A DNA stretch of 10,405 nt from Baffinella frigidus (GCA_026770585.1 MU647618.1:16881-27285); one strand, 5' to 3'; numbered from the stretch's first letter, positions 1-7,400 are shown. Numbers and translations are program-made. The notes: generated by a model not told the origin, from the sequence alone.

Positions 1-149
1 AGAGAGCACCTCGAAGACGGCAGGGGGGGGCGTGCATCCCACCCCGAGCGCCTCCTGATGCGAGAAGAGCGCGTTTTTTTCGGACCGAACCCAACATGGC
101 CACCAATCATTCTCTTGTGGTGAGGTCTTGTAAGACTAAGACTCCTGAT

Positions 150-151
<2 letters not shown>

Positions 152-223
<72 letters not shown>
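152..223. repeat. (GA)n microsatellite
   Basis: An almost pure run of GA dinucleotides, broken only by a short A-rich patch near 185-197. It can be translated as an Arg-Glu repeat, but nothing around it looks coding. The whole stretch 1-745 contains no open frame with convincing composition. Apart from this microsatellite I see only a short G-run near 23-30. Confidence 0.95.
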
Positions 224-227
<4 letters not shown>

Positions 228-745
228 TATGATTACCAACATGTTCTGACACCGTGTATGCCCCCCCGCCGAGGCTGTGTCTGATCAGGACCGAGAGAGG
301 AGGCAGTGCCGGTCAGGTTTCGAGCCTGACGTGCTAGGAACGGTGTCTCGTTTTGTCGGAACGGGAGCTGGCGCTGCCCTTGCATGCACCGCACACGTTG
401 CAAACCCCAAACCATTTGGTGCTTGCAAGCAAGCAGCGTCCCACCCCAAGAGCGGGGTTTCCCGTCCGTCAGAGCAGAGGGCATCCCACCTACATTGAGC
501 ATTGTAAGCACACCCCTCTCAGCCGAAACGGTGCATTGTTTTCTCGCAAAGACACCTAGCGTCCTCTCTCGTCTCTCTGTAGTACTCTCGAGCCTTAAGT
601 TGAGTGATGCAACAGTCTATGAGCCTAATAGTCTATGCGCCTTACATCCTACGACTGTTGACAGATCCGCACACGGTTTGTACCAGCACGACAAATCAAC
701 AGGGGAGATTTCCCACCAGATCATTCACTGCCACGGTTTTCCAGC

Positions 746-862
746 ATGGCAATTCCGTTTGCTAAGCGCGCGGTCCAGGACTACGTGGACTCTGAGGAAG
801 CTTCTCTCAGAGGAAAGTGTTCAGTTGCAATCTGCCATGGCGCGGGAGCAGGGGACTGTGTC
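746..862 (+). other. possible 5' exon or frameshifted start of the 865-1359 gene
   Basis: An ATG in good context (agcATGG) opens a 38-residue frame beginning MAIPFAKRAVQDYVDSEEAS and ending in TGA at 860-862. Its charged, coding-like composition resembles that of the frame starting at 865, which lies in a different phase. Two in-phase intron readings would link them: 773-810 (starts gtccag, ends ctctcag) or 817-851 (starts gtgttc, ends gagcag). Both would be only 35-38 bases, very short for an intron. A single frameshift in a decaying gene explains it equally well. Transcript evidence is lacking, so I give this separately from the main frame. Confidence 0.3.
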
Positions 863-864
863 TG

Positions 865-1359
865 ATGAAGCGGGAGGTCGCAAAGATCGTGAGGGCCAAG
901 TCCGCGAAGGGGCGCTCCAAGCGCCTTGCCCAGCGCACGACGCGGATTCGGCGTGTCCTCAATCCATCCCACGTCTCTCCACTTCCGGCGTATCCTGGTC
1001 GCAAGCCCCGCGATATGCCCCTTCAGCGCATCGTCTGGTCCCGTCCCGACGGCTCGGGGGACAAGGGGTCGTCCGACGACTGGCTTCTTACACACCGCGT
1101 TCCGGTTCCGTCGACGGATGGGTCCGAGGAGGAGCTCGAGGGCATGGAGGAGGTGTACGACGGCTCTCTTGAGAATTCCGCGGTCCAGTCGTCTGAGTCC
1201 CGATCTGTTTCCGGAGATGTTCCGGAGTCCGAGGATGAGCAGGAGCTGACGTCTGAGGAGGATAATCTAACCGGACCTCCTACCCAACCCCTGCCCAACC
1301 CTCATACCCAACCCTCCTATCCAACCCTCCCAACCAACCCTACCAACCCCCCATCCTAA
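865..1359 (+). CDS. hypothetical protein, basic N-terminus and acidic Ser/Glu-rich C-terminus
   Basis: I do not recognise this family. The 164-residue frame from the first ATG begins MKREVAKIVRAKSAKGRSKR, a strongly basic stretch of about 33 residues that could bind nucleic acid or act as a nuclear signal. A Pro/Arg-rich middle follows (about 34-60). From about residue 84 come acidic Ser/Glu/Asp clusters (SEEELEGMEE, SEDEQELTSEEDN). Codon third positions are mostly G or C with a regular pattern until about base 1270, which supports real coding. The last ~30 residues (Pro/Thr/Asn) are the translation of the CCAACCCT repeat that starts at about 1277, so the native C-terminus may have been replaced by repeat expansion, or an exon may end just before it. 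The frame is also open upstream to 796 without an ATG. It could be a nuclear or chromatin-associated protein or a transposon-derived fragment; neither can be shown here. Confidence 0.42.
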   Translation: MKREVAKIVRAKSAKGRSKRLAQRTTRIRRVLNPSHVSPLPAYPGRKPRDMPLQRIVWSRPDGSGDKGSSDDWLLTHRVPVPSTDGSEEELEGMEEVYDGSLENSAVQSSESRSVSGDVPESEDEQELTSEEDNLTGPPTQPLPNPHTQPSYPTLPTNPTNPPS

Positions 1360-1522
1360 CCAACCCTCCCAACCAGTCCTCTTAACCAACCCTTCTAACC
1401 AACCCTTCTAACAAACCCTCCCAAAAAACCCTTCAAACCACCACCCCTGACTAACTCTCCTGACCAACCCTCCAACCCAAGCCTCCTAACCAACCCTCCT
1501 AACCAAGCCTCCTACCCAACCC
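1277..1522. repeat. CCAACCCTCCTAA-type minisatellite
   Basis: About 20 imperfect units of 12-13 bases on the theme CCAACCCTCCTAA. The plus strand is nearly devoid of G. The repeat enters the 3' end of the reading frame at 865-1359 and is strand-asymmetric in the same sense as the telomere-like array further right. Confidence 0.9.
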
Positions 1523-2160
1523 AGGGGAGGCCTCACACGTCCCCGTCACGTCCCCGTCAACTGAAGGACGCATTGAAACTCAAGGTGTAAACGGAAATGG
1601 GGTCGCTGGTCATCTTTTTCATTGTGATGTCCATCTAAACGACAGATCCACCCCCGGGTGAAATGGAAGCGTCTTTAGAAGGGTCACAGGTGAAATGGGA
1701 CGCATTAAGAAGGTCGCTCATCTTAGATGCAATTATATTTCACCCACGTCCCCATCTTACCGTCCTGTGATTATTGGTCCGTGACCAATAATCAAACTCC
1801 GCTGACATGAAACCTGGAAATGGCTCCAATTCCAAACTACAGAAAAGTGTAGTTTGTCCCCTTGAAACTGGACGTGACCCAGAAAAGCTCCGATTTATCC
1901 CCTCGCTATCCGACCAAGGGATTGGTCCGGATCGTTTCCGCGTGATTGAATCACTGTCCCCTGGGAATTGGAGCGCGAAAGGGTAGCTCTCATGTAAAAA
2001 GGACTACTGGCCATCACGGGGCGTACACACCACAGAACCCCGCTCACAACACCAGACAGAGTTGCCACGACACACGGGACCGCGGATCATTGGATGGTTT
2101 CTGAAACACATGATACGCTCGCAACGTCGCCAAAGAATAAACCTTACATCTTAAGCACTG
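1523..2160. other. noncoding stretch with hairpins
   Basis: No credible reading frame. Two clean hairpins are present. One at 1769-1793 has an 11-base perfect stem (GATTATTGGTC) and a 3-base loop. One at 1834-1855 has an 8-base perfect stem (AAACTACA) and a 6-base loop. The second sits just inside an inverted motif pair, GGCTCCAATTCC at 1822-1833 and its near complement at 1963-1974. This spacing suggests a decayed small inverted-repeat element of roughly 150 bases, but no target duplication could be identified. Confidence 0.55.
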
Positions 2161-3200
2161 CACCCTGAACCCTAAACACTCACCTCTCTGAACCATAAAC
2201 ACTGAACCCTCAATTCTGAACCATAAACACTGAACCCTCAACCCTGAACCCTAAGACATAAACTCTAAACCCTGAAACCTAAACCCTGGCCCCCAAACCC
2301 AAAACCCTGACCCCTGAACCCTGCACCCTGAACCCGAAAACCTGAACCCTAAACCCTAAACCCTCAAAACTAAAACCTTAACCCTACACCCTAAACCCAA
2401 AAAAACCTGAACCCGAAACCTTAAACCCTAAACCCTGAAATCTGAACCCCTACATCCTAAACCCACAACCCTCAACTCTCAATCCTAAACCCCAAACCCC
2501 AAACCCTGAAACCACAACCCTAAACCCAAAACCCTGAAATCTGAACCCAAAACACTGAACAAAAAAACCCAAGCACTCAACCTCCAACACTCAACACTAT
2601 GCACTCAACACTCAACACTCAACACTAAAAACAAATAACTACAAACTGAACACCAAACAGTGGCAAACACTAAACACTCAAGACTCAACACAAACACTAA
2701 ACACTGAACCATGGACCCTAGACCCTCAACCCCGAACCCTAACCCCCAAACCCGCATACCTGAACCCTGAACCATGAACCATGAACCCTACACCCCAAAC
2801 CCTAAAACCTGAACCCTAAACCCTAAACCCGAACCCCTAAACCTGAAACCCGAAACCCTGAACAACCATCCTGAAACCGTGTACCCAAAAACCTGAACCT
2901 CTGACTGTCTTTTACCCTCAACCCTCAACCCTTCACCCTACACCCTTTACCCTACACCCTACACTCTATACACTCTACACCCTAAACCCTAAATTCTACT
3001 CCCTATTCCCTAAAACCAAACCCTAAACCCTCGACCCTCAACCCAAAACCCCAAAACCTCAACGGTCAATCTAAACCCTAATCCCTAAATCATAAACCCT
3101 CAACCGTAAACCGTAAACCGTAAACCGCAAACCCTAACCCCTAAACCCTAACCCCTAAACCCTAAACCCTGAACCCTAAACCCTAAACCCTGAACCCTAA
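2161..3200. repeat. degenerate telomere-like CCCTAAA array, interstitial
   Basis: About 1 kb of heptamer-based repeat on the plus strand. Dominant forms are CCCTAAA and CCCTGAA, with CCCTCAA, CCATAAA and, at about 2575-2710, an AACACTC variant that keeps the seven-base period. The most regular units lie at the right end (about 3125-3200). CCCTAAA is the C-rich strand of the TTTAGGG telomere type of plants, many algae and several protist groups. Because unique sequence lies on both sides and units are highly diverged, this is an internal relic or a subtelomeric repeat, not a chromosome end. Confidence 0.93.
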
Positions 3201-3339
3201 CAGGCATGAAGACACGACAGCGTCAAGCTTCGCCAGAGGGCACCGAAGTGCATGGGTGTGCGGGGCAGAGATCGCGGCTCGTTTGTTTTTTTGCCGGCAG
3301 CCGGCACCACCCGTCAACACCTCGACCCCCCCTTGCTAG

Positions 3340-3561
3340 ACACTCAACGGAGCCTCCACCGAACACTCCTGCAGGGAAAACAGCAGGGAAGCTGAAGTGC
3401 AGGAGATTGACTCTTACTCTGGTGCGCTGTGGAGAGACAGTGACACAGCTCTATGGACGCAGAGTCCTGAAGCACTGAATGCCCCCGCGCCTTACGCCTC
3501 TCATAACTCACTGGAGGAGGCCAGGACCAGCGGCTCTCCCTGCGATCCGATGCCTGGCTGA
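3340..3561 (+). other. possible coding remnant, no start codon in frame
   Basis: A stop-free frame of 73 codons ending in TGA at 3559-3561, with no ATG until 3550. Part of it reads like protein (EVQEIDSYSGALWRDSDTAL). A candidate splice acceptor (tcctgcag) lies at 3367-3374. The same frame continues after the stop with two further short open stretches, to about 3690, so this could be an exon or a decayed gene. An overlapping ATG-started frame at 3206-3478 is also open but has less protein-like composition. I could not identify any family, and chance openness is possible. Confidence 0.17.
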
Positions 3562-3731
3562 CACACGGCACGACGCACCGCGGCCAGACAAGAGGCAGCC
3601 GCAGGCAGGATGCGAGCCTGAACGCATGCCCTCAGCAAGCTGCCCCGGCCAGCCCGATTCGACTTGCTCCCCCCCGGCCTGACTATCGGCCTCAAATGAG
3701 GGGAGCCAGCCGCTCAGAGGCTGGTGTGGTA

Positions 3732-3848
3732 CAGGGGCACCTCGCTCGTAAGCAAGCGCCCCCCAACTAGGACCACCATAGGGCCCTAGGCATAGGCCTG
3801 CTGTAGGGTCCTAGGGAGAGGCGCTTTCTTATGAGCGAGGTACCCCTG
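3732..3848. mobile_element. miniature inverted-repeat element, family A, intact copy
   Basis: A 117-base element with 29-base terminal inverted repeats (26 of 29 matching). The right end, read inward, is CAGGGGTACCTCGCTCATAA followed by GAAAGCGCC. It is flanked on both sides by TA (3730-3731 and 3849-3850), the expected target duplication of Tc1/mariner-type transposition. The core carries TAGGGCCCTAGG-like palindromes. There is no coding capacity, so it would be mobilised by a transposase encoded elsewhere. Assignment to Tc1/mariner is an inference from the TA site. Confidence 0.85.
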
Positions 3849-3916
3849 TATCAGAGCTGGTCTCCCCTCGCACGAACACTACCAAGCAGGACATGGAACC
3901 AGCGCTGGCACCCAGG

Positions 3917-3937
3917 GCGCGCGCGCGCACACACACA
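3917..3937. repeat. (GC)n(AC)n microsatellite
   Basis: Alternating purine-pyrimidine run: GC dinucleotides followed by AC dinucleotides. Confidence 0.85.
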
Positions 3938-3979
3938 GGGGCGATGCCTTGTCTGATGTTGAACGGTTTCATTCATTTA

Positions 3980-4022
3980 CACGCAGACACACTCACACAC
4001 TCACACTCTCTCTCACACACAC
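3980..4022. repeat. CA/CT-rich microsatellite abutting the end of the minus-strand gene
   Basis: An imperfect CACACT/CTCT tract that lies immediately beyond the stop codon of the minus-strand gene, so it would be transcribed as a GU/GA-rich 3' untranslated segment. On the minus strand a TGTAA pentamer, the usual polyadenylation signal of green algae, follows at about 3978-3982. A single pentamer is weak evidence. Confidence 0.7.
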
Positions 4023-4546
4023 TATTTCGAGGTCATGGCCCTCGGCAACAGCGTTTCGCGACCACTCAACATGTCCTGCTCCCCGGAAGCCTTCGCACGT
4101 CCCTTCCAGGTAGCCCGTGCGTAGACCAGGAGAACGCCGACGACCCCCACGAGACCAACGAAGTGCGAAGATGGAACAACGACATCCCACGCGGAAAGCA
4201 CGTGGTTTGCCGCAAAAAGCAGAACGGCGGCACACCAGAGGAGGAAGAAAGAGTTGGTGAGTGACTTCTCCGCCTTGTCCCACGATCGCATCTCCTTTTC
4301 GAGCGGGCTCTTCTGCATAACGGCACGAGCTGACTTGGAGTGTTGCTGGAAGAACTTTTCGCGTTGCGCGCGGTGGTGCGTGGAGATGGATCTTGCGGAG
4401 CTTGATAGGTTTTTGAAGAACTGTTCGCGTTGCTCGCGGTGTGCAGAATGTTGCGGAGAGGCAGCCTGACGCGAATACGCAGAATGTTGCGGAGAGGCAG
4501 CCTGCTCCAAGGAGTGGGGGGCGATGGCGCTGAGTGAAGGGTCCAT
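4022..4546 (-). CDS. small two-pass membrane protein with tandem N-terminal repeats, hypothetical
   Basis: A 174-residue protein. The start ATG has a strong context (ctgccATGG) and is the first after an in-frame TAA at 4600-4598. Residues 15-38 hold a 12-residue tandem repeat (QAASPQHSAYSR, then QAASPQHSAHRE). Residues 36-74 hold a second repeat of 22-residue period (HREQREQFFKNLSSSAR, then HRAQREKFFQQHSKSAR), likely helical and highly charged. A charged segment (about 79-95) precedes two hydrophobic helices, about 99-117 and 129-146, joined by a loop containing AWDVVVPSS. A short basic tail follows. The layout, soluble repeat head plus a hairpin membrane anchor, suggests a peripheral or organelle membrane protein, with both ends probably on the same side. 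No signal peptide is evident and I do not recognise the family. Codon use is regular throughout, and no intron is needed. It is transcribed divergently from the RWP-RK gene. Confidence 0.7.
   Translation of the reverse strand: MDPSLSAIAPHSLEQAASPQHSAYSRQAASPQHSAHREQREQFFKNLSSSARSISTHHRAQREKFFQQHSKSARAVMQKSPLEKEMRSWDKAEKSLTNSFFLLWCAAVLLFAANHVLSAWDVVVPSSHFVGLVGVVGVLLVYARATWKGRAKASGEQDMLSGRETLLPRAMTSK
4444..4504. repeat. 36-base in-frame tandem duplication inside the membrane-protein gene
   Basis: CAGAATGTTGCGGAGAGGCA plus five more identical bases occurs at 4444-4468 and again at 4480-4504, a spacing of exactly 36 bases (12 codons). Near-identity at the DNA level indicates a recent slippage duplication; the frame is preserved. 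Confidence 0.9.
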
Positions 4547-5108
4547 GGCAGGAAGGAGGAACGATATGAGTGTGGTCGGATCAAGCCTGGTCCGTCTTTA
4601 CACTCGAACCAACACATCCCCTTCAACTTTTTTTTCTTACCTGGGTCATTTTACGACAGTTTTTACGACCTACACGTGTAGTAAAACGGGGTGTAAAATA
4701 CTGTAGTACGAATTCGTAAAGGTGTCTTTTGAAAAATTTAATACTCGTGATTCGTCACGAGCTCGTAGTAAAGTGATATTCTGACCGGTCTTGAGAAAGG
4801 CTACATGTACCCTAAAACGGGGCTTTTACTTCTGGGGATCTTTACTACAGGCCGACCTACTTCTGGGGACCTCGGGATCTTTTTGCACAAAGCAACTTGA
4901 ATTTTCCCAAATCCGAAGAACGGATCTCCAGACCAACGGATCTGCTGACCTACGAAGCTTCGTAACGACACGTGACCTGTCTCAGCGGAGGTCACGCGGA
5001 GGTCAAGTGACGATCACGTGACGTCATCTGACTGCCTTATTCTGGTGAGACGCTTCGCGTCATGTTTTTTCCATCTTGGATGGGCCACAGTCTAGACAGT
5101 GGTGTAGG
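4547..5108. promoter_or_regulatory. divergent intergenic region with palindromic motifs
   Basis: No gene seen. Exact palindromes include CTACACGTGTAG at 4670-4681, ACGAATTCGT near 4707-4716 and TACGAAGCTTCGTA at 4951-4964. CTCGTGA/TCACGAG forms a hairpin near 4744-4762. A CACGTG box (5015-5020) overlaps a full TGACGTCA box (5019-5026), and another CACGTG lies at 4969-4974. In plants and algae, CACGTG is bound by bHLH and bZIP factors and TGACGTCA by bZIP factors. They lie between the two divergent genes but some 430-820 bases from the start codons, so a regulatory role is only suggested. Two copies of an ACTTCTGGGGA-CT motif lie at about 4829 and 4858. Confidence 0.35.
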
Positions 5109-5305
5109 TAGAGCGGTTTTCTCATCTGTCGGCCACTCACCGACATGAAAATATGAACAAGGGCTCCAATTCCGGCAACTTTTGGCGTAATTCTGAAGTT
5201 TTAGAGTTTTATTTTGTGATAAAAATGCCAAAAGTGGCCGGAATTGGAGCCCTTGTTCATTGATTTCATATCGGTTGGTGGCCGACAGATGCGAAAACCG
5301 CTCTA
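5109..5305. mobile_element. foldback element with about 78-base arms
   Basis: Left arm 5109-5185 and right arm 5227-5305 are near-complete inverted copies, starting TAGAGCGGTTTTC. They include a 22-base perfect match (5154-5175 with 5238-5259) containing GGGCTCCAATTCC. The loop of about 41 bases is AT-rich. There is no coding capacity. It could be a foldback-type miniature transposon or the source of a long hairpin RNA. No target duplication longer than a few bases is clear. Confidence 0.8.
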
Positions 5306-5309
5306 GCGC

Positions 5310-5366
5310 CTTAATTCACGGGGCGTCCCTTAATTCGCGGGGCGCCTCTTAATTTGCGGGGCGTCT
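5310..5366. repeat. 3 x 19-base tandem repeat
   Basis: Three consecutive units of CTTAATTCRCGGGGCGYCY, differing at a few positions, directly to the right of the foldback. A truncated fourth start (ctttaag) follows. Confidence 0.9.
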
Positions 5367-5837
5367 CTTTAAGATCTTGCAGGGGTGGGTTGCCTAGGTT
5401 GCACGTGTCTCTGTAGTCAAGTGGCCTCTGCGAAGAAGATCTCAGATCCGTTCTTCGGATTCGGTTGAAATTCGTCGTTTTTGTCTTGTCCGGACAAGAC
5501 AGGTTCTTCACGAGGTTCTCTTCAGTGTCCCGATCGTTCTTGTAGATGGCGGCCCCCCCAGCGTTAACGTTTTACTACATAGGGCCCCCCCACGGTAGAT
5601 ACCCCTGATGATCCGGTCGCATTTGCGGCATGATTTGCCCAACTTGGCAACTTCTCGTTGTTTTCGCCAACGTCTTTTGACTCTTTCGCAATGGGGTCGC
5701 TCTCTGACTGTTGCATTCGAATTTACTACTCGTACGGAGCTTCGTAAGGCCTTAAACCTGAGCTCCAGGGTCAAATTCATCGTCTTCACTTCACGTGAGA
5801 CACGTCGCTGACATTGCTGACACAGGACTGACAATAG
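5367..5837. promoter_or_regulatory. upstream region of the RWP-RK gene
   Basis: No credible gene, although short frames are open on both strands (for example 5608-5811 plus). It contains an 18-base perfect palindrome at 5483-5500 (GTCTTGTCCGGACAAGAC). A run of CTGAC repeats sits immediately before the start codon (about 5809-5833). No TATA box was recognised. It presumably holds the promoter and 5' leader of the gene beginning at 5838. Confidence 0.35.
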
Positions 5838-6866
5838 ATGGCTCTTTCTTTCGAATTTACGACCTGCTTGCTTTCTGTTGAGAATTTTTCTCGACGTTTT
5901 TATTCCCGAGAGCTTGCTCCTGTTATTCTATCGTCACACGTCCTGCCGTCCGACACGCTTCTCAGCCGCTGGTCTACGGGTACTCTGCCCGCCACCAGTG
6001 ACATGCTGAAAAGAGGGTTTTCGTGCGTGTACTTTCCTCGCCGCAAGAAAGGAGAAGACGCGGAGCCTGGACCTCTGACGCGCCACATCTGCGTCAACTA
6101 CGAAGTGCTCGAAAAACTCTTCCACCTCCCGCTCAAGGACGCCGCGCGCGAGATCGGCTTGTCGCTAACCACCTTCAAGAAGGCCTGTCGCCGTTTCCAT
6201 GTTGAATATTGGCCGTCCCGGAAGAGAAAACGCCTGACCACCCAAGCCCGGAGGAACGCGCAGACGCATGGCGTCGATACCACGCTGCACCAGCAGCCCG
6301 TCTGCGCGCCCGCTGCGCCCACGCTTCAGACACCCGGGGTGCACCAAGACAAGCGCGCCGCCACGGTGTCGTGCACCTCCCCTGTCTGGCATGACGGGTC
6401 CATCGCGTGGAGCGACACTCCAGGTTTCTGCTTCTCCTTCTCCTCCAACAGCTCCAAGGTCGGAGACCCTTTCGGCGCGGTTTTCTCCAGCGCTGCACCC
6501 GAGGGCCTGTTCCCGGAGGATACAATGGCCCTCGACACGGGATCCTACTGCGAGGCAAGACATGCCTGGCCGGCGTTCCAGCAAGGGACCTTCGCGCCGC
6601 TCGACGCGCCATCGTGCATCGACTCCTTCACCACGGGCCAGATCTGCATTGGGGCGCCCATGCCGGAGGGCCAGAAGATGACGGGGGCGTGCGGCGGGGA
6701 GCAGGGCGGCGCGACGCCGCTCGTGGCGGCTCCTCTGTCGTGCGTCGAGGCGGTGATGGAGTACCTTGAGACCAATTCCCGGATCGGGTTCCTCGGGCCT
6801 CACGCGGGGAACTTCGACTTCATGTTTGCAGATGCGGAGGGGGACGATTACGGCGCCGAATGCTGA
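5838..6866 (+). CDS. RWP-RK domain transcription factor
   Basis: A 342-residue intronless frame. Residues 84-133 match the RWP-RK DNA-binding domain. The helix pair reads LEKLFHLPLKDAAREIGLSL (91-110), then TTFKKACRRFHVEYW, with the signature YWPSRK at 124-129 followed by a basic KRKRL, which probably also serves as nuclear signal. Family members are nuclear factors that in plants and green algae control nitrogen responses (NIN/NLP, NIT2) or gamete and egg-cell identity (RKD, MID). No N-terminal nitrate-response region or PB1 domain is visible, so the architecture is closer to the short RKD-like class. The first signature residue is Tyr where Arg is usual. Residues 150-330 are low-complexity, Ser/Pro/Ala-rich; the tail (FDFMFADAEGDDYGAEC) is acidic with aromatics, as in activation domains. 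An in-frame TAG directly precedes the first ATG. However, the first ~55 codons are rich in T-ending codons, unlike the rest, and Met56 (6003) has a better start context, so translation may begin there or an upstream exon may exist. Confidence 0.87.
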   Translation: MALSFEFTTCLLSVENFSRRFYSRELAPVILSSHVLPSDTLLSRWSTGTLPATSDMLKRGFSCVYFPRRKKGEDAEPGPLTRHICVNYEVLEKLFHLPLKDAAREIGLSLTTFKKACRRFHVEYWPSRKRKRLTTQARRNAQTHGVDTTLHQQPVCAPAAPTLQTPGVHQDKRAATVSCTSPVWHDGSIAWSDTPGFCFSFSSNSSKVGDPFGAVFSSAAPEGLFPEDTMALDTGSYCEARHAWPAFQQGTFAPLDAPSCIDSFTTGQICIGAPMPEGQKMTGACGGEQGGATPLVAAPLSCVEAVMEYLETNSRIGFLGPHAGNFDFMFADAEGDDYGAEC

Positions 6867-7167
6867 AGACGTTTGACGCTCCGCTCCGTGCCGCCCTTTG
6901 GACCTTGGTGGGATAGCCGGATGGGGGGGTTGGGGGGGCCGTGCGAGTGTAGGGTCAAGTGAAGACTTTGAAAGAGGGTCTGGGAGTGCCTCGCGTCAAG
7001 AGTAAAGGTGTTTCAATCAACATCCGCGTGTCTGATGCTAGCTCATGAACGTGAGAGAAAACGAAGGTGGCCACGTTGGTTGCGATCAGACAAACGCGTG
7101 CTTCATGACTCTCTGGGAATGTGCTTCGTGTATCTTTGTTCTGAAGAATCTCACCACCAGCTACTAC
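6867..7167. other. 3' flank of the RWP-RK gene
   Basis: G-rich at about 6924-6940, otherwise unremarkable. No AATAAA signal was found. A frame open from 7045 to 7311 runs into the foldback and is not credible as a gene. Confidence 0.4.
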
Positions 7168-7400
7168 TGTAGAAATGGGCTCCGCGCGGATTCAAGGTCA
7201 GGTCAGGAAAAACGTCTTTTCGAGAAAAAAACGTCGAAAACGAACTTTTATGCTATCTTAGGCATGGGCAAGATGCCTAAAATAGAATCAACCACCCTCA
7301 AGATAGCATAAAAGTTCATTTTCGACGATTTTTTCTCAAAAAGACGTTCCTGACCTCCTCACCTCACGTTTTAGAAATCCGCGCGGAGCCCATTTCTACA
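7168..7400. mobile_element. long foldback element with inner hairpin
   Basis: The first 25 bases (7168-7192, starting TGTAGAAATGGGCTCCGCGC) are perfectly complementary to 7376-7400. The arms continue to the centre with small gaps, ending in an 18-base perfect block (GAACTTTTATGCTATCTT at 7242-7259 with 7300-7317). Within the 40-base centre, TTAGGCAT and ATGCCTAA (7258-7265 and 7273-7280) form a further small hairpin. The element would fold as a single stem of about 90 base pairs. High arm identity means it is young or under constraint. It has no coding capacity. It is best read as a foldback miniature element; a hairpin RNA precursor is the alternative. Confidence 0.85.

Larger units (their letters stand above)
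4910..5461. repeat. outer inverted repeat enclosing the 5109-5305 foldback
   Basis: AATCCGAAGAACGGATCT at 4910-4927 is exactly complementary to 5444-5461. Weaker matches continue outward (gaatttt near 4898 and gaaattc near 5467). The foldback at 5109-5305 sits roughly in the middle, which suggests one element nested in another or a single compound foldback. Confidence 0.6.

Noticed and set aside
152-230. Arg-Glu repeat protein from the GA run
   Set aside because: The surrounding frame is short and the peptide is just the microsatellite translated.
384-1172. Long plus-strand open frame of 262 codons
   Set aside because: Its right part is a shadow of the better-supported frame at 865-1359, and its left part has random-looking composition (many His, Cys, Gln and Arg) with no recognisable motif.
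2161-3200. True chromosome end or CRISPR-like array
   Set aside because: Unique sequence follows on both sides and the units are short, degenerate and lack unique spacers.
3893-4264. Plus-strand open frame of 123 codons
   Set aside because: It overlaps the convincing minus-strand membrane protein and includes translated CA microsatellite.
6165-6803. 212-codon minus-strand open frame
   Set aside because: It lies antisense to the RWP-RK gene and is Arg-rich, as expected from the complementary frame of GC-rich coding DNA.
7045-7311. Plus-strand open frame of 88 codons
   Set aside because: More than half of it is the left arm and centre of the foldback; the rest shows no coding signal.
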